Below, in pieces: positions 8,809 through 16,995 of a stretch of DNA of 64,000 nt. The DNA comes from Oscillospiraceae bacterium (GTDB lineage Bacteria; Bacillota; Clostridia; Oscillospirales; Oscillospiraceae). How positions within the stretch are numbered: the first letter of the stretch is position 1; each line of letters opens with the position of its first letter. The translations under genes were made by a program, and so were the position numbers. Where the stretch lies: NCBI GenBank assembly GCA_017540645.1, contig JAFYAQ010000013.1, forward strand, positions 62,001 through 126,000. Reading direction: 5' to 3'. Below the pieces are notes generated by a model. That model was not told the DNA's origin. It worked only from the letters and a program-made list of their open reading frames with translations, and ran no database searches.

Positions 8809-10113
8809 TTATTTTTTCTTCGGCAATATCATCGTGACGATCGTCCCTTTTCCCAGTTCCGACCATATCTCCAGCTTCCCGTCGCAGATCCTCTGCAGCC
8901 GCTCTCGGACATTATTCAATCCCGTATGGGATATCCCGTCCTCTTTGCGCGCATTCGGGTCAAATCCCGGACCGTTGTCTATCACCTTCACTTCATAGTG
9001 GTCCGGATGCGCACTCGTTTGGATGATCACGGTCCCTTCTCCCGTGCTGGTCTTTCTCACGCCGTATCTCACCGCATTTTCCACGATCGGCTGCAGCGTC
9101 AGCGTCGGCATATAGAACTCTGTGCACGCCAGTTCATACTTGACGACCAGGGCCTCACCGAAACGGAGCTGCTGCAGGGATATATAGTGCATCGTATGCT
9201 CCAGTTCATCGGAAAAAGGAATGGGGCTGTTGATCGACAGGGAATCCATGTTGTGCCTCAGGTACTTGGAAAATTCGCTGATTGCCTCCGACGCCTTCTC
9301 CGGATCGATGTGGCAAATCTCCTGGATCACATACAGCACGTTGAACAGAAAATGCGGCTGGATCTGGCCCAGCAAGATGTCGATCTTAAGCTGCTCGTTT
9401 TTTAATTCCTGCTGCCTGTATTCCGCCGCCTGCTCTATCACCGAGAAGATCATAAAGAGAGATACCGACAGGCTGCTGGAGAGCGCCACAATGAAGATAC
9501 CGTTGACGAAGGGCCTCAGCACGATCGCCAGGATCGGCAGGCCGATGTACAAATACAGTATGCACCTCTGGCGCAGAGAGACATTCCCTCGGAATCGAAT
9601 GAGCATCACCAGATTGAACAGCAGAAAGAACCCCACCATCACGTGGCCGGTGAAGGAATAGGGGCCTTCCGAATACGTTCCCGCTTCGTCTATCTGCACC
9701 AGATTCCCCGTGCGCTGCATAATCAGAAGGATTACCAGAAATAGAACAAGCATGGTAAACAGAGCTCTGTGTGTCCCCTTCCGGGCGCGTTCCGGCAGCT
9801 TCACCAGATAAGCTACGTAACTTGACACGACAAAAGCCGTTATAATGGCATAAAGGTATGTCCCGAACCCCATCAGGATCAGGGTCAGGTACCAGACCTT
9901 GTAATTCACGACGACTTCAATACTCTGCAGCAGCACAAAAAAGCAAAGACAAATGTTATATGACAGCAGGGCGATAAACGCAAAGACCATATATGTCAAA
10001 GTAACCTTGTCTTTTCTTCTCGCTACCAGCTGGATCAGGAGCATGTTGGCACAGCTCAGGATCCCGATCAGAGCGATGGTAAGGTTTATAATATCTGTCC
10101 CTCTGAGATACAT
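8809..10113 (-). CDS. LytS/YehU-type sensor histidine kinase with multi-helix membrane sensor
   Basis: About 434 residues from the ATG with a GGGAGG site. The first ~215 residues form about seven membrane helices, like the 7TM sensor regions of Gram-positive kinases. A short linker leads to the His_kinase region with 'QIQPHFLFNVLYVIQE' (phospho-His in the PHFLFN motif, ~residue 258). The HATPase_c domain follows, with an N box at 'QPIVENAVRYG', a G1 box at 'VIDNGPGFDP' and a G2 box at 'HTGLNNVRERL'. It phosphorylates the regulator encoded next. The ligand is unknown; there is no extracellular domain of any size. Confidence 0.9.
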   Translation of the reverse strand: MYLRGTDIINLTIALIGILSCANMLLIQLVARRKDKVTLTYMVFAFIALLSYNICLCFFVLLQSIEVVVNYKVWYLTLILMGFGTYLYAIITAFVVSSYVAYLVKLPERARKGTHRALFTMLVLFLVILLIMQRTGNLVQIDEAGTYSEGPYSFTGHVMVGFFLLFNLVMLIRFRGNVSLRQRCILYLYIGLPILAIVLRPFVNGIFIVALSSSLSVSLFMIFSVIEQAAEYRQQELKNEQLKIDILLGQIQPHFLFNVLYVIQEICHIDPEKASEAISEFSKYLRHNMDSLSINSPIPFSDELEHTMHYISLQQLRFGEALVVKYELACTEFYMPTLTLQPIVENAVRYGVRKTSTGEGTVIIQTSAHPDHYEVKVIDNGPGFDPNARKEDGISHTGLNNVRERLQRICDGKLEIWSELGKGTIVTMILPKKK

Positions 10114-10304
10114 CAGCAGCCTCCCGTTATAAACGGCCTGGGAACGGCGTACGGAGAAACCCTGTTCCAAATGGTCCGTATCCGCCAAAAAATGGTACCG
10201 GTGATAAGGAAAGTATATCACGGTTTATATGTTCGTGTATACCATGATTTACTAAAAAAATCATCCTCATTTTTACCGATTTCTTCCGCAGAGCCGGAAG
10301 TAAT

Positions 10305-10327
10305 AAAAAAGCCCGGCAGCCGGGCTG
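10305..10327 (-). terminator. Rho-independent terminator
   Basis: AGCCCGGCTGCCGGGCT hairpin followed on the minus strand by six T. It ends transcription from the small gene at 10455-10793. Positions 10114-10454 otherwise contain the AT-rich promoter region of the kinase gene and no gene. Confidence 0.8.
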
Positions 10328-10454
10328 TGTATGGAGGCATTGCTTCCGGGACGCCAACGGCCGCCCGCTGCGCAAGTCCTCCATGCCCTCCACATCCCGG
10401 GGCGGCGGAGCGCGGGTTCATCCCCGGTTTTCCGGTATGATCCGGGCCCCTTTC

Positions 10455-10793
10455 TCAGCCCCTTCGCTCGGGAGTAAGGGGTTCGTCCCATAACACGGAC
10501 GCCCCCTGCTCTCCGGCGAGCGGATCTATCGTCTCCCGAAGCGTTTCCAGATAGACAGATTCCTTTTTCTTTGATCTTCTGCCTTTTCCGCTGTAAAGTT
10601 CTTTTTCAAAATAGGCATCATAGGAAACGGCAAAGTCATCCTCTTCTGTATGGGGGAAAAAGGTCACAGCCGCTTTGTAGGTAATGGATCCGGCCTCGGA
10701 ATCGCTGATCAGCATGACAAGGGCGCCGTTTCGCCGAACACCGGAGAATACCGCATCTGCCCTGTAGCAGCGATCGTACACATTAATGACCAT
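10455..10793 (-). CDS. Small hypothetical protein
   Basis: 112 residues, soluble, beginning MVINVYDRCYRADAVF. It overlaps the end of the GNAT gene by 11 bp, so the two are translationally coupled. No family motif was recognised; a lysine/arginine patch (GRRSKKKES, ~residue 73) is the only notable feature. The terminator downstream supports it as the last gene of a two-gene unit. Confidence 0.55.
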   Translation of the reverse strand: MVINVYDRCYRADAVFSGVRRNGALVMLISDSEAGSITYKAAVTFFPHTEEDDFAVSYDAYFEKELYSGKGRRSKKKESVYLETLRETIDPLAGEQGASVLWDEPLTPERRG

Positions 10794-11697
10794 GATGGTC
10801 CCTCCGATCCGTGATCAACGGTTTTGTCATGTTATACAGTATCGGTTTCTCCGTCGGGATCTTCTCTTCCGGACAAAGAGAATAACCGCGTTTTCTGAAG
10901 AAGTCCGTCTGCCATTCATAGAGTGCGATAAACATCAGATAAGCGCCGTTTTCCTTTGCTTCACGCTCGACCTCGCTGAGCAGGCGCGTACCGATGCCGC
11001 GGCGGCGGTACGGCTCATCGACCCACAGATTGATGCTGCCGTAATTCCATTCGCCGACACAGGCCCAGCAGCCGGCAATCATATTGCCGTTCTCATCGAG
11101 GACTTTCTTATTGAGCGAAACGATCTCGCGTTTGCCGGGCACCCGTGAATCGTTGTAGGAGACAAGATCCTTTACGATCAGCTCCCCGTCTTCTTTGCTG
11201 CCCGTCTCAGCGGCGAACCTGTCTGCCGCTGCGTTGTTTGACGGAACGTATTCGCTGCGCGGTTCATCCAGCCGTTTCATCAGAGAATAGTTGCAGTGCC
11301 CCTGCGGATAATTCTCTATGACGCCGTAAACCCTGTAGCCGTGCTTTTCGTAGAGCGGCCTTGCCTGAAAGTCAAAGGTGCCGAGCAGCATGATGCGGCA
11401 GCCGTCTTCTCTGGCGGTCTGCTCTGCCCTGCGAATCAGCATAGAGCCCAGACCCTGCCGGCGGTAACGCTCGTCCACCCAAAGGATGTCGAGATCCGCA
11501 AGCTTCCATTCGTCGATATCAAGCAGGGCTCCGCCGATGATCGTCCCTTCCTCGTCAGTGATCTTGAAGACGTATTCTTTTTTCGGAGCGTCCGGAATCG
11601 GCGGCATGCGTGAACTGTCAAACGCATCGGCCTTTTCGTTTATCCGGTCGGCTTCTTCATCGCTGCAAGGCAGTATATCATAGCTAAATTCACTCAT
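10783..11697 (-). CDS. Tandem GNAT N-acetyltransferase (two acetyltransferase domains)
   Basis: About 304 residues from the ATG with an AAAGGA site; an upstream start at 11763 is not supported. Two GNAT domains are fused. The first has acetyl-CoA loop 'RYRRQGLGSMLIRRAE' (~residue 85), the second 'PYRRRGIGTRLLSEVE' (~residue 235), both with the Q/R-x-x-G-x-G/A signature. Each copy ends with a similar 'F...R.GY' element, suggesting internal duplication. The substrate (small amine, peptide or antibiotic) cannot be predicted. Confidence 0.85.
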   Translation of the reverse strand: MSEFSYDILPCSDEEADRINEKADAFDSSRMPPIPDAPKKEYVFKITDEEGTIIGGALLDIDEWKLADLDILWVDERYRRQGLGSMLIRRAEQTAREDGCRIMLLGTFDFQARPLYEKHGYRVYGVIENYPQGHCNYSLMKRLDEPRSEYVPSNNAAADRFAAETGSKEDGELIVKDLVSYNDSRVPGKREIVSLNKKVLDENGNMIAGCWACVGEWNYGSINLWVDEPYRRRGIGTRLLSEVEREAKENGAYLMFIALYEWQTDFFRKRGYSLCPEEKIPTEKPILYNMTKPLITDRRDHHGH

Positions 11698-11779
11698 GGT
11701 CTTTTCCTTTCCCCGGTCTCGCTGACGGATGGAACGGCATTTGTACGGATAGTCATTGACCATACCTTAAGGAGAATGT

Positions 11780-13219
11780 TTACCGGTTCCGGCGGATCAC
11801 GGTCTTGTAGAAATCCACGGCTCCGGGCAGGCTGAAGGTGTCGATGTTCTCGTTGAGTCCGTGCATGCCCTTCATTTGCTCCGGCCCGTAGACCACGGGG
11901 GAGAAGCGGAGGCAGGCATCGCAGATCTCCTGGTAGAAGCGGGCGTCGGTGCCGCCCGTCATCACATAGGGACAGGCGGGGAGACCGGGGAACACCTCGC
12001 CCACCACGGACTCCACCAGCCGGTAGGCGTCGCTGTCGATGGCCACAGGGGGCATGGCGTCGTAGGCGTTGAGGACCTCCGTCTCCAGATTGTACTTTTT
12101 GGCGACGGCCCGCAGGGCCTCATTGCTCGCCTCCATTCCCTGATGGGGGATGTAGCGCAGGTTCACCGTCACCGTGGCCTTCTGGGGCATGACGTTGGCG
12201 GCGTCAGAACCGGACTGCATGGTGAAGGCCGTGGTGGTCTTCAGCAGGGCGGCGGCCTGGGGGGAAATGGCCGGCAGCAGGACCTTCAGCAGGGGCTTGA
12301 AGAGCCACAGGTTGCCGAAGAGGAGCCGGTAGGCGAAGGGACCGTAGGGAGCCAGGGTGCGGAACATGGCTTCCACTTCCGGCTCAAAGGCGGCTTTCAT
12401 GGGACTGTGTTTTTCCACCTGGCTGACGAAGGCCGCCAGACGGGCGATGGGGGAATTCCTGGGCGGATAGCTGGAGTGGCCGCCCCCCGAGCGGGCGGAG
12501 ACGACCAGGTTTCCCTGCCCCTTTTCCAGCACGCCGATCATGGCAAAGTGGCCCTTGACGCCCCCGATGGGTTCCTGGACGATGGCGCCGCCCTCGTCGC
12601 AGACCAGATAGGGCTTAACGCCCCGTCTCTTCAGTTCGGCCACCAGCTTGGGGCAGCCATCGCCGCCGAACTCCTCCGTGCAGGAGGAGCTGAGATAGAC
12701 GTCGTTGTCGGGAACGAAGCCTTCGGCGAGCAGTTCTTCCGCAGCCTGGAAAAAGGCCATCACCGAGCACTTGGTGTCAGCGCTGCCGCGGCCCCAGACC
12801 TTGCCGTCCGCGATGTCCCCGGAGAAGGGCCCGTGGAGCCACTCCCCCTCGGCGGAGACCACATCCTGATGGCTCATAAGGACCACGGGCCGGTCGCTGC
12901 TCTTTCCCTTCCAGAAATAGAGCAGGTTTCCGTCGATCTCCGTCTTCTCCAGATTCCGATGGACCAGGGGGAAGAGCTCTTCCAGCAGCTTGTGGAAGGT
13001 CAGGAACTTCTCCCGCTGATCCTCATCCCGGCGGGAGACGGTCTCGCACCGGACCATGCGGGACAGCTTTCCGGCGTAGAGATCCTCCCGCTCCGGCTGG
13101 ATCTTCGCCTTCCACTCCGAATGCTTTGCGCCGGACAGGAGAGTGCGGACCAGGGCGGCCAGGACCAGGACGGCCAGCAAGCCCAGAAGGGCCGGGAGGA
13201 TCCAGAGCAGTGTCTTCAT
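11780..13219 (-). CDS. M20-family metallopeptidase (PM20D1/carboxypeptidase S-like), membrane anchored
   Basis: 479 residues. An N-terminal hydrophobic helix (~5-25) anchors the enzyme, as in the PM20D1/CPS1 subfamily. Metal-site motifs are visible: 'VVLMSHQDVV' (His-x-Asp), 'GRGSADTKC' (bridging Asp), 'TEEFGGDG' (catalytic Glu-Glu), and a late 'MHGLNENID' (His ligand). A Gly-rich dimerisation domain lies between. The family hydrolyses N-acyl or peptide bonds at a free carboxylate end. The stop-start overlap (TGA/ATG at 13216-13219) with the upstream membrane protein shows co-translation, and suggests that the transported compound is the peptidase substrate or product. Confidence 0.88.
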   Translation of the reverse strand: MKTLLWILPALLGLLAVLVLAALVRTLLSGAKHSEWKAKIQPEREDLYAGKLSRMVRCETVSRRDEDQREKFLTFHKLLEELFPLVHRNLEKTEIDGNLLYFWKGKSSDRPVVLMSHQDVVSAEGEWLHGPFSGDIADGKVWGRGSADTKCSVMAFFQAAEELLAEGFVPDNDVYLSSSCTEEFGGDGCPKLVAELKRRGVKPYLVCDEGGAIVQEPIGGVKGHFAMIGVLEKGQGNLVVSARSGGGHSSYPPRNSPIARLAAFVSQVEKHSPMKAAFEPEVEAMFRTLAPYGPFAYRLLFGNLWLFKPLLKVLLPAISPQAAALLKTTTAFTMQSGSDAANVMPQKATVTVNLRYIPHQGMEASNEALRAVAKKYNLETEVLNAYDAMPPVAIDSDAYRLVESVVGEVFPGLPACPYVMTGGTDARFYQEICDACLRFSPVVYGPEQMKGMHGLNENIDTFSLPGAVDFYKTVIRRNR

Positions 13220-13920
13220 GACCGCACCTCCGTTTCGGACGGACGGGCGCTCCTGCGGTAGAAGAGGTAGGCCAGGCCGATGGCGATGGCGCCGCTGGGG
13301 ATGATCATGAAGCTGGTGGAACCCGTCAGAGAGGGCACCAGGATGAACAGGAGCGACATGACGATGAGGGGCACGGCCGCGATCTTCCGGTTGCCCCGGT
13401 AGTATTTGCAGGCCATGGCGCCGAACAAGGCCGGCACCACGTTGTCAAAGGCGGGCTGGAGGGCGGGAGACTGGAGCAGGGGCTGCAGGGGGATGAGGAG
13501 CATCACGCCCAGGGCCAGCACCACGATGGTCACCAGGGAGGAGGTGGCGATGGAGAGGGTGGAGATGATCTCATTCTCCGCCGTGCCGGACTTGGCCCCC
13601 ACGATGTCCCGGGCGTTGACCGCGCAGGGGATCTTCATGTTGATGAGGTTTCCGGTGATGAAGGCCAGGTAACTGCCTCCCGCGCCCAGCATAGGCACAT
13701 AGATCAGGTACTCGGCGATGCAGCTGACCAGGTACACGATGCCGATGCTCATGAAGCCCTTGGCAAAGGCTCCGATATCCGGCATGGCCTTCAGGTAGGC
13801 GCCGAAGACGAAGGGCGCCCCGATGAGCATGACCAGGGTCAGGAGGATGGCGATCCGTCCCAGCCGGTGGGTGGAGCGGAGGTACTTCTCGTACTGTTCG
13901 CGCTTGATCTCTTCGTTCAT
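13216..13920 (-). CDS. Uncharacterised membrane protein, partner of the DUF5058-like protein
   Basis: 234 residues starting MNEEIK, with an AAGGAGG site nine bases upstream of the ATG at 13920. After a basic cytoplasmic N-terminus there are about six membrane helices. A conserved-looking loop 'AVNARDIVGAKSGTAENEII' occupies residues ~105-125. Such proteins are found encoded beside DUF5058 proteins; together they may form a transporter. No known catalytic or binding motif was seen. Confidence 0.6.
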   Translation of the reverse strand: MNEEIKREQYEKYLRSTHRLGRIAILLTLVMLIGAPFVFGAYLKAMPDIGAFAKGFMSIGIVYLVSCIAEYLIYVPMLGAGGSYLAFITGNLINMKIPCAVNARDIVGAKSGTAENEIISTLSIATSSLVTIVVLALGVMLLIPLQPLLQSPALQPAFDNVVPALFGAMACKYYRGNRKIAAVPLIVMSLLFILVPSLTGSTSFMIIPSGAIAIGLAYLFYRRSARPSETEVRS

Positions 13921-13933
13921 CTCATACACCTCC

Positions 13934-14707
13934 TTACGCCAGTCTGCCCAGGAAAATGGCAGCGGTCATGGCGATGAGCATGCTCCCCGCGATGGAGAAA
14001 CTGTCCACCCATAAGGCGTTCCATCTGTTGCGGATCCAGATGAAGACGCCCATGGCGGCCGCGCCCACCAGGGCCACGGCCAGGGGCAGGAAGCTGCCGC
14101 TGAACTGAAACAGGCCGTTGCCGGATACCAGGGTGCCGATATAGCTGCCCAGATACGCCGAGACGAGGCCGATGAACATGGCGGTCATGGCCTGGTCGCC
14201 GAAACCGGCCAGGGATACGCCCTTGCCTTCCTTTTTCTTCTTGGGCGAAGGGCTGTTCAGACGGCTGGTGTAGCGCTTGCAGGTGAAGAGGGAGAAAACC
14301 ATGCCCCACATGATGCAGACGCTCATGAGCAGGGCGATGGTGGTGAAGGCCTTTGCCGTCATCTGGGAGGCGGACAGACCGCCCAGCCCGATGGCTTCGG
14401 CGGCGGCTTCAGCCACCTGGGTCTCATAGTGCAGTGCGCCGATGACCGACAGGCGCAGCCAGGGCCAGGGAGTCCCCAGACTGCCGGAGAGGGCAATGAC
14501 GCCCAGCAGGATGCCGACGCTGGGCAGCACGGCGAAGGTGGCGCTGGCCACGATGGTCCGTTTCATCTTCGTCACGTCCATGCCGATGGCCTTTCCGGCG
14601 CGGTATGCCCGCACGGCAAAGACCACGCACAGCAGCGCGACAAACAGGACGATGACGCCGCAGACGAGATAGATGAAGGGACTGTTGAGCTGGGAAAGAA
14701 TATTCAT
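13934..14707 (-). CDS. DUF5058-like integral membrane protein
   Basis: 257 residues from the ATG with AGGAGG seven bases upstream. There are about seven hydrophobic segments. An amphipathic 'AGKAIGMDVTKMKRT' loop (~residue 35) and an acidic 'ALHYETQVAEAAAE' loop (~95) match my recollection of DUF5058. The function of this family is unknown. It is the first gene of a three-gene operon with a second membrane protein and an M20 peptidase, which argues for uptake or export of an amide-linked small molecule. Confidence 0.65.
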   Translation of the reverse strand: MNILSQLNSPFIYLVCGVIVLFVALLCVVFAVRAYRAGKAIGMDVTKMKRTIVASATFAVLPSVGILLGVIALSGSLGTPWPWLRLSVIGALHYETQVAEAAAEAIGLGGLSASQMTAKAFTTIALLMSVCIMWGMVFSLFTCKRYTSRLNSPSPKKKKEGKGVSLAGFGDQAMTAMFIGLVSAYLGSYIGTLVSGNGLFQFSGSFLPLAVALVGAAAMGVFIWIRNRWNALWVDSFSIAGSMLIAMTAAIFLGRLA

Positions 14708-14900
14708 TCCACCGCCTCCTTCCAATAGATAGGAAAATTATAAGGGTTCACGGCGGATTTTTCAATGGAAAGATACCGGGCTTGCCATCGGACCGGATAA
14801 ATAGTTTACATAAAACTGTCGATTCAGAGGGGCGGGACGGCGTGTCCGGACGCGTTCCGATGTCTCTTGTTTCCCGGGTATTGTCCGCGGTCTTCTTTGA

Positions 14901-15040
14901 AACGCCATGAAAAACCTCAGAGATCTTCGGGCATGAAAAAACCCTGAAACCGTTGAGATTCCAGGGTTTTTTGATGATTCCGACTCGAGATCAGCGCTTG
15001 CTGAACTGCGGAGCACGACGGGCGGCTTTGAGGCCGTACT
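14901..15040. repeat. Left copy of the rpsI 3'-end duplication (island boundary, att-like)
   Basis: About 140 bp that match 25050-25190, i.e. the terminator and last codons of rpsI, with roughly ten differences in total and only about five in the last 105 bp. It includes the terminator hairpin (AAAACCCTG arms, ~14934-14972). The matching ends abruptly at 15040/25190. This is the pattern left when a tyrosine-integrase element inserts into the 3' end of a gene and supplies a replacement end. Tyrosine integrases using the rpsI 3' end are known from streptococcal integrative elements. Confidence 0.8.
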
Positions 15041-15043
15041 CGA
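14991..15043 (-). pseudogene. Displaced 3' fragment of rpsI (last ~16 codons)
   Basis: On the minus strand this reads [16 protein letters not shown] and a stop, the same C-terminus as the intact S9 gene at 25141-25551. Upstream of this point homology stops. It has no start and no ribosome site and is a relic of integration rather than a gene. Confidence 0.8.
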
Positions 15044-15101
15044 GCAAAATCAAACTCTGTATCCCTTGATTTTACTGGGTTTTCAAGCCTTGGGCTTTCC
15101 C

Positions 15102-15122
15102 GTTAGCCCCTTCGTTAACTAA
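15102..15122 (+). repeat. Copy 1 of the TTAGCCC-TTAACTA motif near the left island end
   Basis: GTTAGCCCCTTCGTTAACTA, 61 bp inside the left boundary. Two further copies lie just inside the right boundary in the same orientation (24967 and 25006). These may be integrase arm-binding sites (inference). Confidence 0.5.
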
Positions 15123-15154
15123 GCGCCTGCCTCACAAAAACAGGCCCCCTGTAT

Positions 15155-15904
15155 TCACTTTTCGAGAGCCTCATTGACGACAGCAGATAACTGTTCGGGC
15201 TTATTATACTTGACCTTTGCGTAAATGTCCATTGTAACCTTGCTGTTCTTATGCCCTGCTAGGTGCTGGACCGTTTTGGGATCCACTCCGGCGTGGATCA
15301 GGTTCGTGATATACGTGTGGCGCAGCAGGTGAGGTGTTACCGGGAAATCGATGGTATAAACAATACTCGGCTTGTTCCTGCACTTCTGACCGAGCTCCAG
15401 AGTGACCTTCTTCTTAATGGACTGTCCGTTCACGTATTTGTAGAGCGTCCTTTCTCCCGTGCTGCGGACCTTGATATAGTTCCAGATCCGGACGAACTGA
15501 GAATAGGAAAGGGGCTGGCCTTCGCTGTCTGCAATCACGTAATCTGATGTCGTCTTTGCTTTCTCTTCGCGGAGGCAATCCACGAGGACCTTCGGGATGG
15601 GAACATCCCTTCTTGCAGACTTCGTTTTCAGTTCGGTATTGATCACCGGCCTGTTGCTCTCCTCATGCCATGTCCTTCTCACGGAAATGTAGGGCGTTGG
15701 AGCATCGAGAAACACGCAGTCCCACTGAAGAGCGAGGATCTCCTCGCGGCGCAGCCCGGAATACAGGCCTATCATAACGAACACATAAGGCGGAAGGCCT
15801 CGGATCGTATCCAGAAGCGTTTTGGCTTGAGCATCAGTCAGAGGCTCCTTTTCCTTCTTGGGCGTCCCACCTTTTGCATTCAGCTTTTTCGTGGGATTAT
15901 GAAG
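15155..15904 (-). pseudogene. Tyrosine recombinase/integrase, 5'-truncated
   Basis: The catalytic domain is complete: Arg I in 'YSGLRREEILAL', Lys in the beta-hairpin region, 'HLLRHTY' (His-x-x-Arg), 'AGHKNSKVT' (Gly-His) and the nucleophile Tyr in 'TMDIYAKVK'. Upstream of the first in-frame Met (15784) the frame stays open and still reads like an integrase linker ('NPTKKLNAKGGTPKKEKEPLTDAQA') up to a TAG at 15905-15907. The arm-binding and most of the core-binding domain (normally ~150-170 residues) are absent. It resembles Tn916-type integrases. It lies next to the left att-like repeat, as expected for the island's own integrase, but is probably inactive. Confidence 0.85.
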
Positions 15905-16008
15905 CTATATACAATTATTAATTGTAGGTTTGTTAGCGGCTGTGTCGTGCGAAAGAGGATAGGTGCTGTTTCGTGATAGACCAAACGCCTACACAGTTTG
16001 TGCAGGGA

Positions 16009-16986
16009 TTATATAGCTCCATGCTCTAAATACAAACGATCTGCGGGGGAGAGTTGAACGTTTAATGATTCCATACAGTCGGTGATTTGTGTAACTGTTG
16101 AACAGCCGATCACAGCGGCTGTCGGTATCGGCGCAGATGTAAGATATGAAAGCGCTATCGAGGAAGGAGAACAATGATATCTATTGCAAAGCTGAATTAA
16201 ACGATTCAGTCGCTGACGATTTTCGGTGCTGTCAAACCGCAATGCCCGGGGTGCGCTGTCCAAAGTGTTGGAAAAGCCTTTTGAAAAGTAACCACGCGCC
16301 TGGGAAGAGAAGGAAAAAACAGGAATTTTGACATCAAGATAACCTTGATACTCGGTTTCATTCATGGTAATAAGTGTTGGATCTCCCCACATTTCCGGAG
16401 TGGTCTGAGCTAATGACCAGTTAATTTCGGAGACGGTAAAGGGAGTCCTATTATTATTGATTGCGTATTGATTTGCTTCCTGAATTCTGGAGATACTCCA
16501 ATTTGAAGCGCCCAGTGCACGGATTCGGCCTGACTGGATATGCGGATCCAAAATGTCCATTATTTCAGCTACCGGGACGAACGGATCATCTCGATGAAGA
16601 AAAAAGATATCAACGTAGTCTGTGCGCAGGTTATCAAGACTGGTATACAAATCCTGATCAATGCAGGTTTTTGAGATTCTGCGCTTGGACATATCCCCAA
16701 GTTGGGGATGTCCTCCCTTTGTAATTAAGGTGATTTCATTTCGATTATTCTGCAGCTGCATCCATCGCCCTATTACAGCCTCAGAGCGAGGAGCAAGGTC
16801 GAGTCTGTCTTTCCAATGACCGTATATCCGAGCGGTATCTATGGTGGTACCTCCGCATTCCCAATACTGATTTAAAAGTACGTTTGCGTGTTTTTCGGGA
16901 ATAGACGCACCAAAGTAGTCGGTACCCAATATGAGGACTGAAGCCTTCATAGGACCGTTTGAGCCCATAACGTCAAGGAATTTCAT
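16009..16986 (-). CDS. Aldo/keto reductase
   Basis: 325 residues, a full-length AKR (beta/alpha)8 enzyme. The catalytic tetrad is visible: Asp and Tyr in 'TIDTARIYGHW' (~residue 50), Lys in 'LITKGGHP' and His in 'FFLHRDDP'. The NADP-binding end shows 'AAVIGCST'. It resembles sugar-dehydrogenase-type AKRs such as L-fucose/galactose dehydrogenase-like proteins. It is ten bases downstream of the LacI gene and in the same operon, so it likely oxidises or reduces a catabolic intermediate of the island's substrate. The gap 15905-16008 holds no gene. Confidence 0.87.
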   Translation of the reverse strand: MKFLDVMGSNGPMKASVLILGTDYFGASIPEKHANVLLNQYWECGGTTIDTARIYGHWKDRLDLAPRSEAVIGRWMQLQNNRNEITLITKGGHPQLGDMSKRRISKTCIDQDLYTSLDNLRTDYVDIFFLHRDDPFVPVAEIMDILDPHIQSGRIRALGASNWSISRIQEANQYAINNNRTPFTVSEINWSLAQTTPEMWGDPTLITMNETEYQGYLDVKIPVFSFSSQARGYFSKGFSNTLDSAPRALRFDSTENRQRLNRLIQLCNRYHCSPSSIALSYLTSAPIPTAAVIGCSTVTQITDCMESLNVQLSPADRLYLEHGAI

Positions 16987-16995
16987 TGACTTACC

